From positions 1 to 56,068 of the forward strand of contig NZ_LGDY01000130.1 in assembly GCF_001279525.1 (NCBI RefSeq): a DNA stretch of 56,068 nucleotides. The letters are read 5' to 3'. The DNA is from Nocardia sp. NRRL S-836. GTDB taxonomy: Bacteria > Actinomycetota > Actinomycetes > Mycobacteriales > Pseudonocardiaceae. The position numbers and the translations under genes were made by a program. Positions 12,421 to 21,966 of the stretch are shown here, piece by piece. Position 1 is the first letter of the stretch; each line of letters opens with the position of its first letter. The notes beneath the pieces were generated by a model. It saw only the letters and a list, made by a program, of their open reading frames with translations. It was not told the DNA's origin and ran no database searches.

Positions 12421-13212
12421 GTGGACGTCGAGCACGTCGTCGGCCTGCCGCACCCGCGGCTGCGGCCGTTCGTGACGCGGTACTCCGGCTACCGGCTGCG
12501 GACCGCACCCGGCCTGCACCGCGGCCTGCCGTCGCGGTCGCTCACGCTCGTCGTCACCGTGGACGGCACGGTCGACCTGCCGGAGGGCCGGTTCGCCACA
12601 CTGTGCGGCGGCCTGCACGACGAACCGGTGATCATCAGCCACGGCGGGTTCCAGCACGGCGTGCAGTGCGACCTCACGCCGCTGGGCGCGCGGGCGTTCT
12701 TCGGCCTGCCCGCGGGCGAGCTGGCCGGGACGACGGTCGGGCTGGACGTGCTCGACGCGCCGGCCGGTGAGCTGCGGGAACGGCTGCAGGGCGCGACGAC
12801 GTGGCTGGACCGGTTCGCGCACCTGGACCGGGTGCTGGGCGGGCTGCTGAAGCCGGTCCGGCAGCAGGTCGAGGTGGCGTGGGCGTGGCGCCGGCTCGCG
12901 GACGGCGCGGGCGTCGGCGAGATCGCCGCCGAGGTCGGGTGGAGCCGCCAGCACCTCAGCGCGCGGTTCGCCGCCGAGTACGGGCTCACGCCGAAGGTCG
13001 TCGCACGGGTGATGCGGTTCGAGCGGGCGAACCGGATGCTGCGCGGTGAACGCCGGCCGACGCTGACCGAGGTGGCCGCGGCCTGCGGCTACACCGACCA
13101 GGCGCACCTCAACCGGGACTGGCGGGCGCTGTGCGGGGCGACGCCGACCGAGTGGATCACGGCGGAGCTTCCATTCGTACAAGGCAGCGGGGGGCCCGCC
13201 GTCGCAAGGTAG
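12421..13212 (+). CDS. AraC family transcriptional regulator
   Basis: A 263-residue regulator with an N-terminal effector-type domain (LPHPRLRPFVTRYSGYRL...) and a C-terminal AraC double helix-turn-helix from about residue 150 (VGEIAAEVGWSRQHLSARF and VAAACGYTDQAHLNRDW). The GTG at 12421 starts VDVEHVVGLPHPRLRPF. It ends five bases before a VOC gene on the same strand, an arrangement common for AraC-VOC pairs, so it may control that gene. Confidence 0.88.
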   Translation: MDVEHVVGLPHPRLRPFVTRYSGYRLRTAPGLHRGLPSRSLTLVVTVDGTVDLPEGRFATLCGGLHDEPVIISHGGFQHGVQCDLTPLGARAFFGLPAGELAGTTVGLDVLDAPAGELRERLQGATTWLDRFAHLDRVLGGLLKPVRQQVEVAWAWRRLADGAGVGEIAAEVGWSRQHLSARFAAEYGLTPKVVARVMRFERANRMLRGERRPTLTEVAAACGYTDQAHLNRDWRALCGATPTEWITAELPFVQGSGGPAVAR

Positions 13213-13216
13213 TGCC

Positions 13217-13615
13217 ATGACAACACCCGCACCCACCTGCTGGCCCACGCTCACCTACCGCGACGCGCCCGCCGCGATCCGGTTCCTGGTGGAGGGGTTC
13301 GGCTTCCAGGAGCACCTCGTCGTCCCCGGCCGAGCCGACGGCGAGGTCGTGCACTGCGAGATGGTCTGGCCGGAGGGCGGCGGCGTGATGCTGGGCTCCG
13401 CGCAGCGTTCCGCCGGCGAGACTGGGGCGACCGCGGCCGGTGCGGCGTCCGTGTACGTGGTGACCGACCGGCCGGACGAGATCCACCGGCGGTGCCTCGA
13501 ACAGGGCGCCACGGAGGTGCGCCCGTTGCGCGACGAGGACTACGGGTCGCGCGGGTTCACCGTGGCCGATCCCGAGGGCAACCGCTGGAGCTTCGGCACC
13601 TACCGCGGTGCTTGA
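13217..13615 (+). CDS. VOC (glyoxalase/bleomycin-resistance) family protein
   Basis: A 132-residue single VOC-domain protein with the pattern LTYRDAPAAIRFLVEGFGF, an internal HCEMVWPEGGGVMLGS strand pair, and the closing FTVADPEGNRWSFGTY. Such proteins dimerise to make a metal site and act as isomerases, dioxygenases or resistance sequesterers; the substrate is unknown here. It follows the AraC gene by four bases and is probably cotranscribed. Confidence 0.87.
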   Translation: MTTPAPTCWPTLTYRDAPAAIRFLVEGFGFQEHLVVPGRADGEVVHCEMVWPEGGGVMLGSAQRSAGETGATAAGAASVYVVTDRPDEIHRRCLEQGATEVRPLRDEDYGSRGFTVADPEGNRWSFGTYRGA

Positions 13616-13687
13616 GCGGTCCGCGCAACCTTCTCGCGCCGCGCGGAGTCTCCTGGTGTGGAGAGGTTCACATCCAGGGGAGGACAG

Positions 13688-16600
13688 GTGCGAAGAGCAC
13701 ACTGTTTTGTGACCACCTTGCTCGTCGCCGGGCTGCTCGGCCCGGCGACGGCCGCACACGCGGAACCGGAGGGCACCGCGGCACCGCAGCACACCAGCAC
13801 GATCACGCTGATCACCGGTGACAGGGTGGTCGTGGACGACCGGGGCGCGCTCGTCCGCGTCGACGGCCGGCCGGGCATGTCGTTCGCCCGGTACGTGAAG
13901 GACGACCACCAGTACGTGGTGCCGGCGGACGCGGCCGACGCACTGCGGCAGAACCGCGTCGACCAGCGCTTCTTCGACGTGACGGCACTGCACGAGTTCG
14001 GCTACACCGACGACCGCGCCGACAGCATCCCGGTGCTGGGTCAGGGTCTGCGTGCGGCGACCGCGGTGTCCAAGGAGGACGCCGCCGTGCGCTGGGGGCA
14101 GCGGGCCGCCGCCCGTGACGCCGGAAAGCTGTGGCTGGACGGCAAGTCGAAGCTCGCGCTCGACCAGAGCGTGCCGATGGTCGGTGCGCCGGGCGCGTGG
14201 CAGGCCGGGTTCGACGGCACCGGTGTCACGGTCGCCGTCCTCGACTCCGGCTACGACCAGCAGCACCCGGAGCTCAAGGACGCCGTGGCGGTGGCGAAGG
14301 ACTTCACCCCGTCCGGCATCCAGGACGACGTCGGCCACGGCACGCACGTGGCCGCCACGGTCGCCGGGCGCAGCGCGAAGTACAGCGGTGTGGCACGCGG
14401 GGCGAAGCTCGCCATCGGCCGCGTCTGCGCGACCGAGTACTGCCAGGACAGCGCGATCATCGCCGGCATGGAGTGGGCCGCGCGCGAGGTCAGGGCGAAG
14501 GTCGTCAACCTGAGCCTCGGCGGCGCCGCCACCGACGGCACGGACCCGTTGTCGCAGAAGGTGAACGAGCTCACGGCCGAGACCGGCGCGCTCTTCGTCG
14601 TGGCGGCGGGCAACAACGGTGACCGCCGCAAGGTCAGCGCACCGGCCGCCGCGGACGCCGCGCTCGCGGTGGCGAACCTGACCAAGTCCGGCGTCGTCAA
14701 CGAGACGTCGTCGCGCGGCCCTCGGCAGGACGACTTCGCGGTGAAGCCGGACATCGCGGCACCGGGCACGGACATCGTGGCCGCCCGCGCCGCCGGCACG
14801 TTGCCCGGCAACACCGTGGACGGCCTGCACGCCCGGCTGACCGGCACCTCCATGGCGTCCCCGCACGTCGCCGGTGCCGCCGCGATCCTGGCCCAGCGCA
14901 ACCCCACCTGGACCGCGGCCGAGCTGAAGGCCCACCTGATGGCGACGGTGAAACCGGTCGACGACACCCCGGCGAACGTGGGCACCGGCCTGCTCGACGT
15001 GGACCGCGCGGTCAAGCAGCCCGTGCGCGCCGACACCGGCAGCCTCTCGTTCGGCCTGGTGGCGTTCCCGCACACCGGGACGCTCACGAGGACGATCACC
15101 TACCACAACGCGGGTGACGAGCCGGTTTCCCTTGCGCTGCACCACGACCTGGGCGCGGACTTCACCGTCCCCGCGTCGGTGGTGGTACCGGCGCGCGGCA
15201 GTGCGCCGGTCGAGGTGGTCCTGGACCCGCGCAAGGGCCTCGGCACGTTCTTCGGGCACATCAGGGCGACCGGCACCGGCGTCGCGCTGACCACCGCGGT
15301 CGGCGCGTACGTGCAGGAGGAGCGCCACACGCTCTTGGTGCGGGTCACCGGCCGCGACGGCAAGCCGGACAACGACCCCGTGGTGCTCGTCAACATGACC
15401 ACGCAGGAGTCGTCCCTGCTCTTCCCGGACGCGGACGGCAGGGGCTCGGCACGACTGCCCGTGGCCGACTACGCGGTGCTGGCCCGGATCTCCCAGCACA
15501 CCACGAACTACGCCTGGTACACACCGGTCTCCGCGACCGAGGTGGCCGGCCGCGTCTCGCTGGCCTCCGACGTGGCGCTCGACATCGACGCCAGGCAGGG
15601 CAGGGAGGTCACCGTCGGGCTGCCCGGCCGCAACGTCGTGTGGAACCGCGACACCGAGCTGAAAGTGCCGGTGCGGGCGGGCCGGACCACCTCCGTCACC
15701 GGCAGGATCGACGGCCGCACGCCGCTCTACAGCCTGCCGGTCGGTGCGCCGTTGCCGGAGCTGACCTACAGCAGCGCGCTGCAGGGCGGACAGCCGCGGG
15801 TGTCGGTCGCCGAGGGGTTCCCGCTGAACTACTTCGAGGACAGCGGCCCGCTTCCGGCCGGCGAGCACACGTACGACGTCGCCGAGCGCGGTGCCGACGT
15901 GCGCGGCAAGCTGGCCCTGGTGCGCCAGGCCGGGGAGGTGCCGCTCGACGTAGCCCGTGCCATGCAGACCGAGGGCGCGGTCGCCGTGCTGTGGGCGGGA
16001 CCGGTGCCGTTCGGCTCCGGCGAGCCCACCGCAATCCCGGTGATCGCCGTGCCCGAGCACCACGTGGCGGTCACCCCGGCACGGCTGGCGCTGCGCGTGG
16101 TCGCGAGCTCCCCGGTCGCCTACAACCTGTTCAAGCAGGACAAGGGCGCGCTGCCCGCCGGCACGTGGCAGGTCAGGCATTCTGAGCTCGCCGAGGTCAA
16201 GGCGCGCTACCACTCCGCGGGAGCGGACGGCTTCGTGACCGCCCGCAACTACCCGTCCGTGAACGGGGTCGTCCCGTTCAACTTCGGCACGCTGGACGAA
16301 CGGGTGGCCGCGCCGGTCGAACGCACCGAGTACTACTCGGCGGGCAACGGCATCGGCTGGTTCCAGGAAGGCTTCGGAGCCGGCACGTCGTGGGCCGCCC
16401 TGGAGCCGGTCGTCTACGCCCCCGGCCGCAGGTACGAGCGCTCCCACCAGAAAGCCGTCCACAGCCCGCGGTTCGGCCGCCCGTCGGTGGTGAGCTGGTC
16501 GCAGGGCGGTGGCGTCGACCGCGCCGGTGACACGATCACCATGCGGATGTCGCCGTTCGGCGGCACCGGCTGGGTGGAGAACTGGAAGCTCAGCGGCTAC

Positions 16601-17080
16601 GGCACGGTCGACCTCCTGCGCGACGGCGTGGCGGTGGGCTGGGCGGACATCCGCCAGGGCCAGTTCACCGCACCCGAGCGGACCGGCACCTACGAGCTGG
16701 TGCTGGACGCGGTGCGGCACAACGCCGAACTGTCGACGCGGGTGCGCACGAACTGGAAGTTCTCGGCCGCCACCGACGGCAGGCTGCCGCTGCTGGAGGT
16801 CGACTACGCGTTGCCGGTCGACCTGCGCAACAGCTGGCAGGCCGGCGTGCCGATGCCGGCGCGGTTCACGGCGGCACGGCAGGCAGGAGCGGGCCAGGCC
16901 GCGATCCGTGAGCTGAAGGCCTACGCGTCGTTCGACGACGGCACCACCTGGGCGCCGGTGAAGTCGCTCGTGCCGGCCGGTCCGGCGGGCGGGTTCGTGT
17001 CGCTGCGCGTGGTCGCCGCCGACACCGAGGGCAACTCGGTCGACCAAACGGTCCTGCGGGCGTACCGCCTTAAGGCGTAA
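13688..17080 (+). CDS. Secreted subtilisin-like serine protease (S8), multidomain
   Basis: A large exported protease of 1,130 residues. The GTG at 13688, with GGGGAGGACAG before it, starts a signal peptide (MRRAHCFVTTLLVAGLLG...AHA). The catalytic set is complete: Asp186 (VAVLDSGYD), His217 (GHGTHVA), oxyanion Asn309 (AAGNN) and Ser388 (GTSMASPHVAG). A propeptide-like region lies between residues 30 and 165. After the protease domain there is a long beta-rich C-terminal half of over 650 residues with a PA-like segment (GADVRGKLALVRQAGEVPLDV) and no sortase signal. It probably degrades extracellular protein. A strong nested hairpin ends the transcript at 17112-17180. Confidence 0.93.
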   Translation: MRRAHCFVTTLLVAGLLGPATAAHAEPEGTAAPQHTSTITLITGDRVVVDDRGALVRVDGRPGMSFARYVKDDHQYVVPADAADALRQNRVDQRFFDVTALHEFGYTDDRADSIPVLGQGLRAATAVSKEDAAVRWGQRAAARDAGKLWLDGKSKLALDQSVPMVGAPGAWQAGFDGTGVTVAVLDSGYDQQHPELKDAVAVAKDFTPSGIQDDVGHGTHVAATVAGRSAKYSGVARGAKLAIGRVCATEYCQDSAIIAGMEWAAREVRAKVVNLSLGGAATDGTDPLSQKVNELTAETGALFVVAAGNNGDRRKVSAPAAADAALAVANLTKSGVVNETSSRGPRQDDFAVKPDIAAPGTDIVAARAAGTLPGNTVDGLHARLTGTSMASPHVAGAAAILAQRNPTWTAAELKAHLMATVKPVDDTPANVGTGLLDVDRAVKQPVRADTGSLSFGLVAFPHTGTLTRTITYHNAGDEPVSLALHHDLGADFTVPASVVVPARGSAPVEVVLDPRKGLGTFFGHIRATGTGVALTTAVGAYVQEERHTLLVRVTGRDGKPDNDPVVLVNMTTQESSLLFPDADGRGSARLPVADYAVLARISQHTTNYAWYTPVSATEVAGRVSLASDVALDIDARQGREVTVGLPGRNVVWNRDTELKVPVRAGRTTSVTGRIDGRTPLYSLPVGAPLPELTYSSALQGGQPRVSVAEGFPLNYFEDSGPLPAGEHTYDVAERGADVRGKLALVRQAGEVPLDVARAMQTEGAVAVLWAGPVPFGSGEPTAIPVIAVPEHHVAVTPARLALRVVASSPVAYNLFKQDKGALPAGTWQVRHSELAEVKARYHSAGADGFVTARNYPSVNGVVPFNFGTLDERVAAPVERTEYYSAGNGIGWFQEGFGAGTSWAALEPVVYAPGRRYERSHQKAVHSPRFGRPSVVSWSQGGGVDRAGDTITMRMSPFGGTGWVENWKLSGYGTVDLLRDGVAVGWADIRQGQFTAPERTGTYELVLDAVRHNAELSTRVRTNWKFSAATDGRLPLLEVDYALPVDLRNSWQAGVPMPARFTAARQAGAGQAAIRELKAYASFDDGTTWAPVKSLVPAGPAGGFVSLRVVAADTEGNSVDQTVLRAYRLKA

Positions 17081-17111
17081 CCGCGGGGTGGTTCGGTCGT
17101 TGTAGATGGCT

Positions 17112-17180
17112 GCGGCACCTGTCCGGGGCAGTCCGCGAGACGATGAGGACGCGGGCGTCTCGCGGAAGGGCAGGTGCCGC
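17112..17180. terminator. Nested two-stem terminator between convergent genes
   Basis: The outer stem pairs GCGGCACCTG (17112-17121) with CAGGTGCCGC (17171-17180), extended by three more pairs including one G-T. The inner 11-bp stem pairs TCCGCGAGACG (17132-17142) with CGTCTCGCGGA (17156-17166). It lies between stops at 17080 (+) and 17183 (-). Confidence 0.75.
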
Positions 17181-17182
17181 CG

Positions 17183-19374
17183 TCAGCGCAGGTCGGCGAG
17201 CCTGGCCAGCAGAGCACCGATCTGCCGCTCGCCTGAGTGCAGCTGTCGCCGCATTCGCCGGAGAGCTCGTTGCCAGGCGCGCTGGTCCGGGAACCAGGGG
17301 GCGGGGTCGTCCAGGTTCTCGACCTTCTTCGAGACGACCTCGAACGCGTCGCCGGGCCCGCGGTCGTGGTGGTCCAGGAACCGGAGCAACCGCACGGCAT
17401 CCGGCTTCGCCACGGTCGTGATCTCGGTAGCGGCCAGTGCCAGGAGGTTCTCCTCCGCGACCGACAACACCCGCTCCAGCGCCTCCTCCCAGATCTCGAA
17501 CGGCACGTCGGACAGGGCGTCCCAGATGAACGTCAACCTGTCGTACAGGTCCGTCCAGTCTTTCGTCCTCCAGGTCATGAGATCGGCGACGGTGCGTCGG
17601 GCGAGCTGTTCGGAGAATGCGGTGGCGGCGTGCCGCGGGAACCTGGACGTCGTCTGCAGCAGCATCGCCAGGTCGACCAGGTGCTCCTCCCCAAGCTGCT
17701 CGTTCCACAGCGGCGAGTCCCGCTCGACCAGCTCGGCCGCGCGGGTGAACACCTCGTCGGATCGGAGCTCGTCCCCGATCTCGACCAGCCACCTCACCAG
17801 GTCGGGTTCGCTCTCTTCGGCGGCGCGGCCGAGCACCGCGGTGATGACGACCTCCCGCACCGACCGGAGCGCTTCGAGAAGCCCATGGCCGTCGTCGCCC
17901 ATGGCCGCGTCGGTGATCCTCACGATCTGGAGCTCATCGGTGAAACTCGTGACCAACGCCCGCAGGTCCGCGCGCCCGCAGGCCAGGTGGTACCGCAGGT
18001 AGTCCATGACGGACGGGTTGTGCAGTTTCACGACGGCGGGCTCGACCACGACCATCGTGCCGTCGAGGAGGCGCAGTGCCTGCCGGAAGGTCCTGCTGTC
18101 ACTCGGAAGGACAGCGCCTGCCGGTAGGACGTCCACGCCTCCCGCACGCCCTCGACGGTGGACTCGAGCGTGAAGACCACCTCGAGGAGGTGGACGGCCG
18201 CGTCGGGCAGTTCGTCCTCCAAGATCGACTCCCAGATCCTGCGCGGGTGGTCGAGGTTCGCGATCATCTCGCCGGGCTCGGACAGCGCGAGTGTGCGTTC
18301 GACCAGTCGCGGGTTGAAGTTCGGGTGCCGCACGATCGGCCGCCACAGGTCGGGATCGGCGAACCTGCGCTTCTCCTCGACGGGCAACGTCGAGTTGTGC
18401 ACGTGGTTGTAGAGGATGTGCGCGCGTATCTCGGGCGTGAGGTCGGAGAGCTCCACAACGCTCGTCATCGGGTCCAGGTCCGCTTCACCGAGCACCCGGT
18501 GCCGTTGCCGGGCCTGCTCCAGTACGTACCCGCGGGTCGTCATGACCAGTGCCTTGCCGGGAGCGGTGCTGATCTGCCGCATCGCCTTCAGCAGCCGGTG
18601 GTCCTCGTTCTTGCCCAGGCTCTCCAGCGTGGTGCTGCCGAGGAAGTCGTCGTAGACGAACACCTGGCGGGCCGACGCGTCCCAGAGCTCGGCGATCTCC
18701 GCGGCGTCCTGCGAGATTTCGACGATCTCGTACCCGTCGTCGGCGAGCCATAGTGCCAGCATTTTCGCGATCGTCGTCTTGCCGATGCCGGGGATGCCGG
18801 TGATCACGCAGACGCTGGTCGCCGCCAGCGTTTCGCGCGCGCTCTCGAACCCGGCGTGCGGCACGAACGTCTTCGCCGTCTCCGCGAGATCGGCCGCGAG
18901 CCAGGCGGACCGGCGGACGATCTCCTGGGACAGCAACGTCCGCAACACCGCCGTGCTGCTCAGCCACAGCCGGAAGTGCCGCCGCACGACCTCGGGCCGT
19001 GCTGCCAGCAGCGCGACGAGCTGCTCCGCACCGAAGACGTCGCCGGTGCCGCGGAGGAACGGGTGGAAGGCCTCGACCAGCCTGTCCTTGTCGGCGACCG
19101 TCAACGAGGCGCTCGTGGCGATCGCGTACCGCTTCACACCGAGCGCGCGGACCTTCGGCAGCTCCACCTTCACGAGGTGCCTGATCAACGCAGAAGGCCT
19201 GCTGTGCACCCAGTGCTTGCACTGGACCACCACCGCGTCGTGCCGGAGGTCGACGCCGCCGTCGCGGCCCGCGGGGAAGACCTCCAACGGCAGCCCCAGC
19301 ACGTCGGACAGGAGGTCGCCGCAGACCAGTTCGAAGTCGTGGTCGGTCAGCCGGCGGAGGTCGAAGGTGTCCAC
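17183..19374 (-). pseudogene. Mrr-like nuclease-nSTAND NTPase, frameshifted
   Basis: One gene split by a one-base frameshift near 18101-18110. The first part, from the GTG at 19374, has an Mrr-like restriction-endonuclease domain (residues 5-110, GRDGGVDLRHDAVVVQCKHW, a PD-(D/E)xK core ending in QCK). It continues into a P-loop NTPase (Walker A GIPGIGKTT at about 193-201, Walker B VFVYDDF). In that frame it runs to a stop at 18028 with nonsense after ALSF. The other frame then resumes the helical C-terminal part (PSDSRTFRQALRLLDG onward) to 17183. This architecture is seen in STAND-type antiphage proteins. Restoring one base, for example in the TTCC run, would rejoin about 730 codons. It could be a pseudogene, a sequencing error or phase variation. 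Confidence 0.8.
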
Positions 19375-19428
19375 ACGGCACCGTATTCGAGTAGCCCGGC
19401 CCGGCCGGGTGTGGTGGCATGACCGGCC

Positions 19429-20178
19429 ATGGGGTTCGAGGAGCTGGTGGCCGAGGGGGCGGCGGTACCGCTGGAGGGCTGGGACTTCTCCTGGTTCGAC
19501 GGCCGTGCCACCGAACAACGTCCGCCGTGGGGCTACGCCACGCTGATCGCCGAGCGGCTGGCGCGGGCTCGGGCGGCGCTGGACCTGCAGACCGGCGGGG
19601 GAGAGGTGACCGCGTCCGCGCCGGTCAAGCCGCCGTTGCTGGCGGCCACCGAGTCGTGGCCGCCCAACGCCGCCGTGGCGCGCCGGAACCTGCCGGAGGC
19701 GGTCGTGGTGCGGGCGCCCGACGAGGGGCCGTTGCCGTTTCACGACGGGGCGTTCGACCTCGTCATCAGCCGGCACCCGGTCGTGACGCCGTGGACCGAG
19801 GTCGCGCGGGTGCTCGAGCCCGGTGGCACCTACCTGTCCCAGCAGATCGGCGCCGGCTCCAACCGCGAGCTCACCGACTTCATGATGGGACCGCAGCCGG
19901 TCAGCGACGCCCGCGGCACCGGGCGCGCGCGTGCCGAGGCCGAAGCCGCGGGGCTGGAGGTCACCCGCCTCGAACCGGTGGCGTTGCGGGTGACCTTCCT
20001 CGACGTCGGTGCCGTCGTGCACTTCCTGCGCAAGGTGCTCTGGACGGTGCCCGGCTTCACCGTCGAGGGGTACCGGGACCGCCTCAGGGCCATGCACGAG
20101 CACATCCAGCGGCACGGTGAGTTCGCGTGCACCTCGACCCGGTTCCTGATCGAGGCGCGCAAACCCGGCCGTGACTAG
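19429..20178 (+). CDS. Class I SAM-dependent methyltransferase-like protein
   Basis: A 249-residue protein with a methyltransferase-like layout: an N-terminal FEELVAEGAAVPLEGWDFSWF, a glycine motif LDLQTGGGE, the FDLVISRHPV strand and VLEPGGTYLSQQIG typical of motif post III. The substrate is unknown. It is divergent from the nSTAND gene (54 bases apart) and convergent with the helicase gene, their two TAG stops sharing one CTAG (20175-20178). Confidence 0.82.
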   Translation: MGFEELVAEGAAVPLEGWDFSWFDGRATEQRPPWGYATLIAERLARARAALDLQTGGGEVTASAPVKPPLLAATESWPPNAAVARRNLPEAVVVRAPDEGPLPFHDGAFDLVISRHPVVTPWTEVARVLEPGGTYLSQQIGAGSNRELTDFMMGPQPVSDARGTGRARAEAEAAGLEVTRLEPVALRVTFLDVGAVVHFLRKVLWTVPGFTVEGYRDRLRAMHEHIQRHGEFACTSTRFLIEARKPGRD

Positions 20179-21836
20179 CGCGGCTGGCGCTCGCGGCGCA
20201 CGGTGACCCGCTTGCCCTTGATGGTCGCGTCGCGCAGCTGGTCGATCACGTCGTTCGCGGCCGGGCCGGGCACCTCGACCAGCGAGAACCGGTCCGCGAT
20301 CTCGATCGCGCCGATCTCGCGGCCCTTGAGGCCGGTCTCGCCGGTGATCGCGCCCACGATGTCCTGCGGGCGGATGCCCGACGAACGGCCCGCGCCCAGG
20401 AACAGGCGGGTCATGCCCTCGGACGGGCCACGGCGCTCGCGGCGCGGGCCGGCCGGGGCACCGTCGCGGCGCGGACGGTCCTCGCGCGGGCGGACCTCCG
20501 GGATCTCCTCCTCGTCGGCGGCGGCACCGGAGGCCTCGTGCGCGAGCTTCACGGCGGCGAGCGCGATGTCCATCACGTCGAACTCGTCGGCCAGCGTCTC
20601 GACCACGACCCGGAACCGCGACAGGTCGTCCTCCATCAACGACTCCTGCAGCGACGAGCGCGTCAGCTCCAGCTGGCGGGCGCGCAGGTCGGCGACCGTC
20701 GGCACCTTCTCCATCGGGATCTTGGTCTTGGTGACCCGCTCGATCGTCTTGAGCAGCGAGTTCTCCCGCGGCTCGACCAGCGTGATCGCGACGCCCTCGC
20801 GGCCGGCGCGGCCGACGCGGCCGATGCGGTGCGTGTAGGCCTCGGGAGCGGACGGCACGTTGTAGTTCACGACGTGCGTGAGCTGCTCGATGTCGAGACC
20901 GCGGGCGGCCACGTCCGTCGCCACGAGCAGGTCGGCGGTGCCGGAGCGCAGCCGGGACATGACCCGGTCGCGCTGCTCCTGGCTGATGCCGCCGTGCAGC
21001 GACTCGGCGCGGTAGCCGCGGCCGTTCAGCGTCTCGGTGAGCTGGTCGACCTCGTCACGCGTGCGGCAGAAGACGACGGCGGCGGTCGGCGACTCGACGT
21101 CGAGCACCCGGCCGAGGGCGGCGGGCTTGTGCTCGCGGCGCACCAGGTACGCGGTCTGCCGGACGCGCGGGGCCTCGCCCGGCTCGGTCTTCTCGCGCTC
21201 GATCTGGATCAGCACCGGCTGGCGCAGGTGGCTCTTGGCCATGCGGTCGATGCGCGGCGGCATCGTGGCCGAGAACAGCACGGTCTGCCGCTCGGCCGGT
21301 GCCTCGGCGAGGATCGCGTCGATGTCCTCCGCGAAGCCCATGTCGAGCATCTCGTCGGCCTCGTCGAGCACGACGACCCGCAGGTCGCCGAGCTGCAGCG
21401 TGCCGCGCTGGAGGTGGTCGATCGCGCGGCCCGGGGTCGCGACCACCACGTCGACGCCGCGGGAGAGCTCGCGCAGCTGGCGGCCGATCGGCTGGCCGCC
21501 GTAGATCGGCAGCACCCGCGCGCCCATGTGCCGGCCGTAGCGGTGGACCGCCTCGGACACCTGCACGGCCAGCTCACGGGTCGGGGCGAGCACGAGAGCC
21601 AGCGGCTTCTCGGCCTTGCCGATCCGGTCGGCGATGCGCTCGAGCAGCGGCAGCGCGAACGCCGCCGTCTTGCCCGTGCCCGTGGCCGCCTGGCCCAGCA
21701 GGTCGTTGCCCGCGAGGAGTGGCGGGATCGCTTCGCTCTGGATCGGCGTCGGCTCCTCGTAGCCCAGCGTGGTGAGCGCGTTGAGGATGTCGGGCCGCAG
21801 CCCCAGGTCGGCGAAACCGTTGTCGGCGGTGGTCAT
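20175..21836 (-). CDS. DEAD-box ATP-dependent RNA helicase (DeaD/CshA-like)
   Basis: A cytoplasmic RNA helicase of 553 residues, likely in cold-shock, ribosome assembly or RNA decay. The nine motifs are recognisable: Q motif (GYEEPTPIQSEAIP), motif I ATGTGKT, Ia PTRELAVQ, II DEAD, III SAT, V RGLDI and VI HRIGRVGRAG. The tail has an acidic-arginine linker and a DbpA-like RNA-binding domain (TRLFLGAGRSSGIRPQDIVGAITGETG is its start). I prefer the ATG at 21836, eleven bases after AAGGGA, over the ATG at 21845, which is too close to it. Confidence 0.94.
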   Translation of the reverse strand: MTTADNGFADLGLRPDILNALTTLGYEEPTPIQSEAIPPLLAGNDLLGQAATGTGKTAAFALPLLERIADRIGKAEKPLALVLAPTRELAVQVSEAVHRYGRHMGARVLPIYGGQPIGRQLRELSRGVDVVVATPGRAIDHLQRGTLQLGDLRVVVLDEADEMLDMGFAEDIDAILAEAPAERQTVLFSATMPPRIDRMAKSHLRQPVLIQIEREKTEPGEAPRVRQTAYLVRREHKPAALGRVLDVESPTAAVVFCRTRDEVDQLTETLNGRGYRAESLHGGISQEQRDRVMSRLRSGTADLLVATDVAARGLDIEQLTHVVNYNVPSAPEAYTHRIGRVGRAGREGVAITLVEPRENSLLKTIERVTKTKIPMEKVPTVADLRARQLELTRSSLQESLMEDDLSRFRVVVETLADEFDVMDIALAAVKLAHEASGAAADEEEIPEVRPREDRPRRDGAPAGPRRERRGPSEGMTRLFLGAGRSSGIRPQDIVGAITGETGLKGREIGAIEIADRFSLVEVPGPAANDVIDQLRDATIKGKRVTVRRERQPR

Positions 21837-21918
21837 GGCGCACATCTTCCCTTACCGGCGGTTGTCTCACCCGACTAGGTCCGCCGGTCGGTGCGCAACC
21901 GCGGGGTGAGAGAATCGC

Positions 21919-21955
21919 CCCCGAGCCCGTGCAGGCCTGTTTTCCGGGCTCGGGG
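21919..21955 (-). terminator. Terminator hairpin after the glycosidase-phosphatase gene
   Basis: A 10-bp stem pairs CCCCGAGCCC (21919-21928) with GGGCTCGGGG (21946-21955) around a 17-nt loop. It is 12 bases beyond the stop of the minus-strand gene. Confidence 0.7.
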
Positions 21956-21966
21956 CGCCTTTCCGG

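Noticed and set aside
11402..13254. Extension of the Gfo/Idh frame leftwards across the ROK and AraC genes
   Set aside because: The conserved Rossmann start (MTRVGLLGYG) is at 11352 and the upstream part is antisense to real genes.
13157..17047. 1,296-residue minus-strand frame opposite the subtilase
   Set aside because: The plus strand has a complete catalytic triad and signal peptide; the minus frame is His/Arg/Gly-rich shadow.
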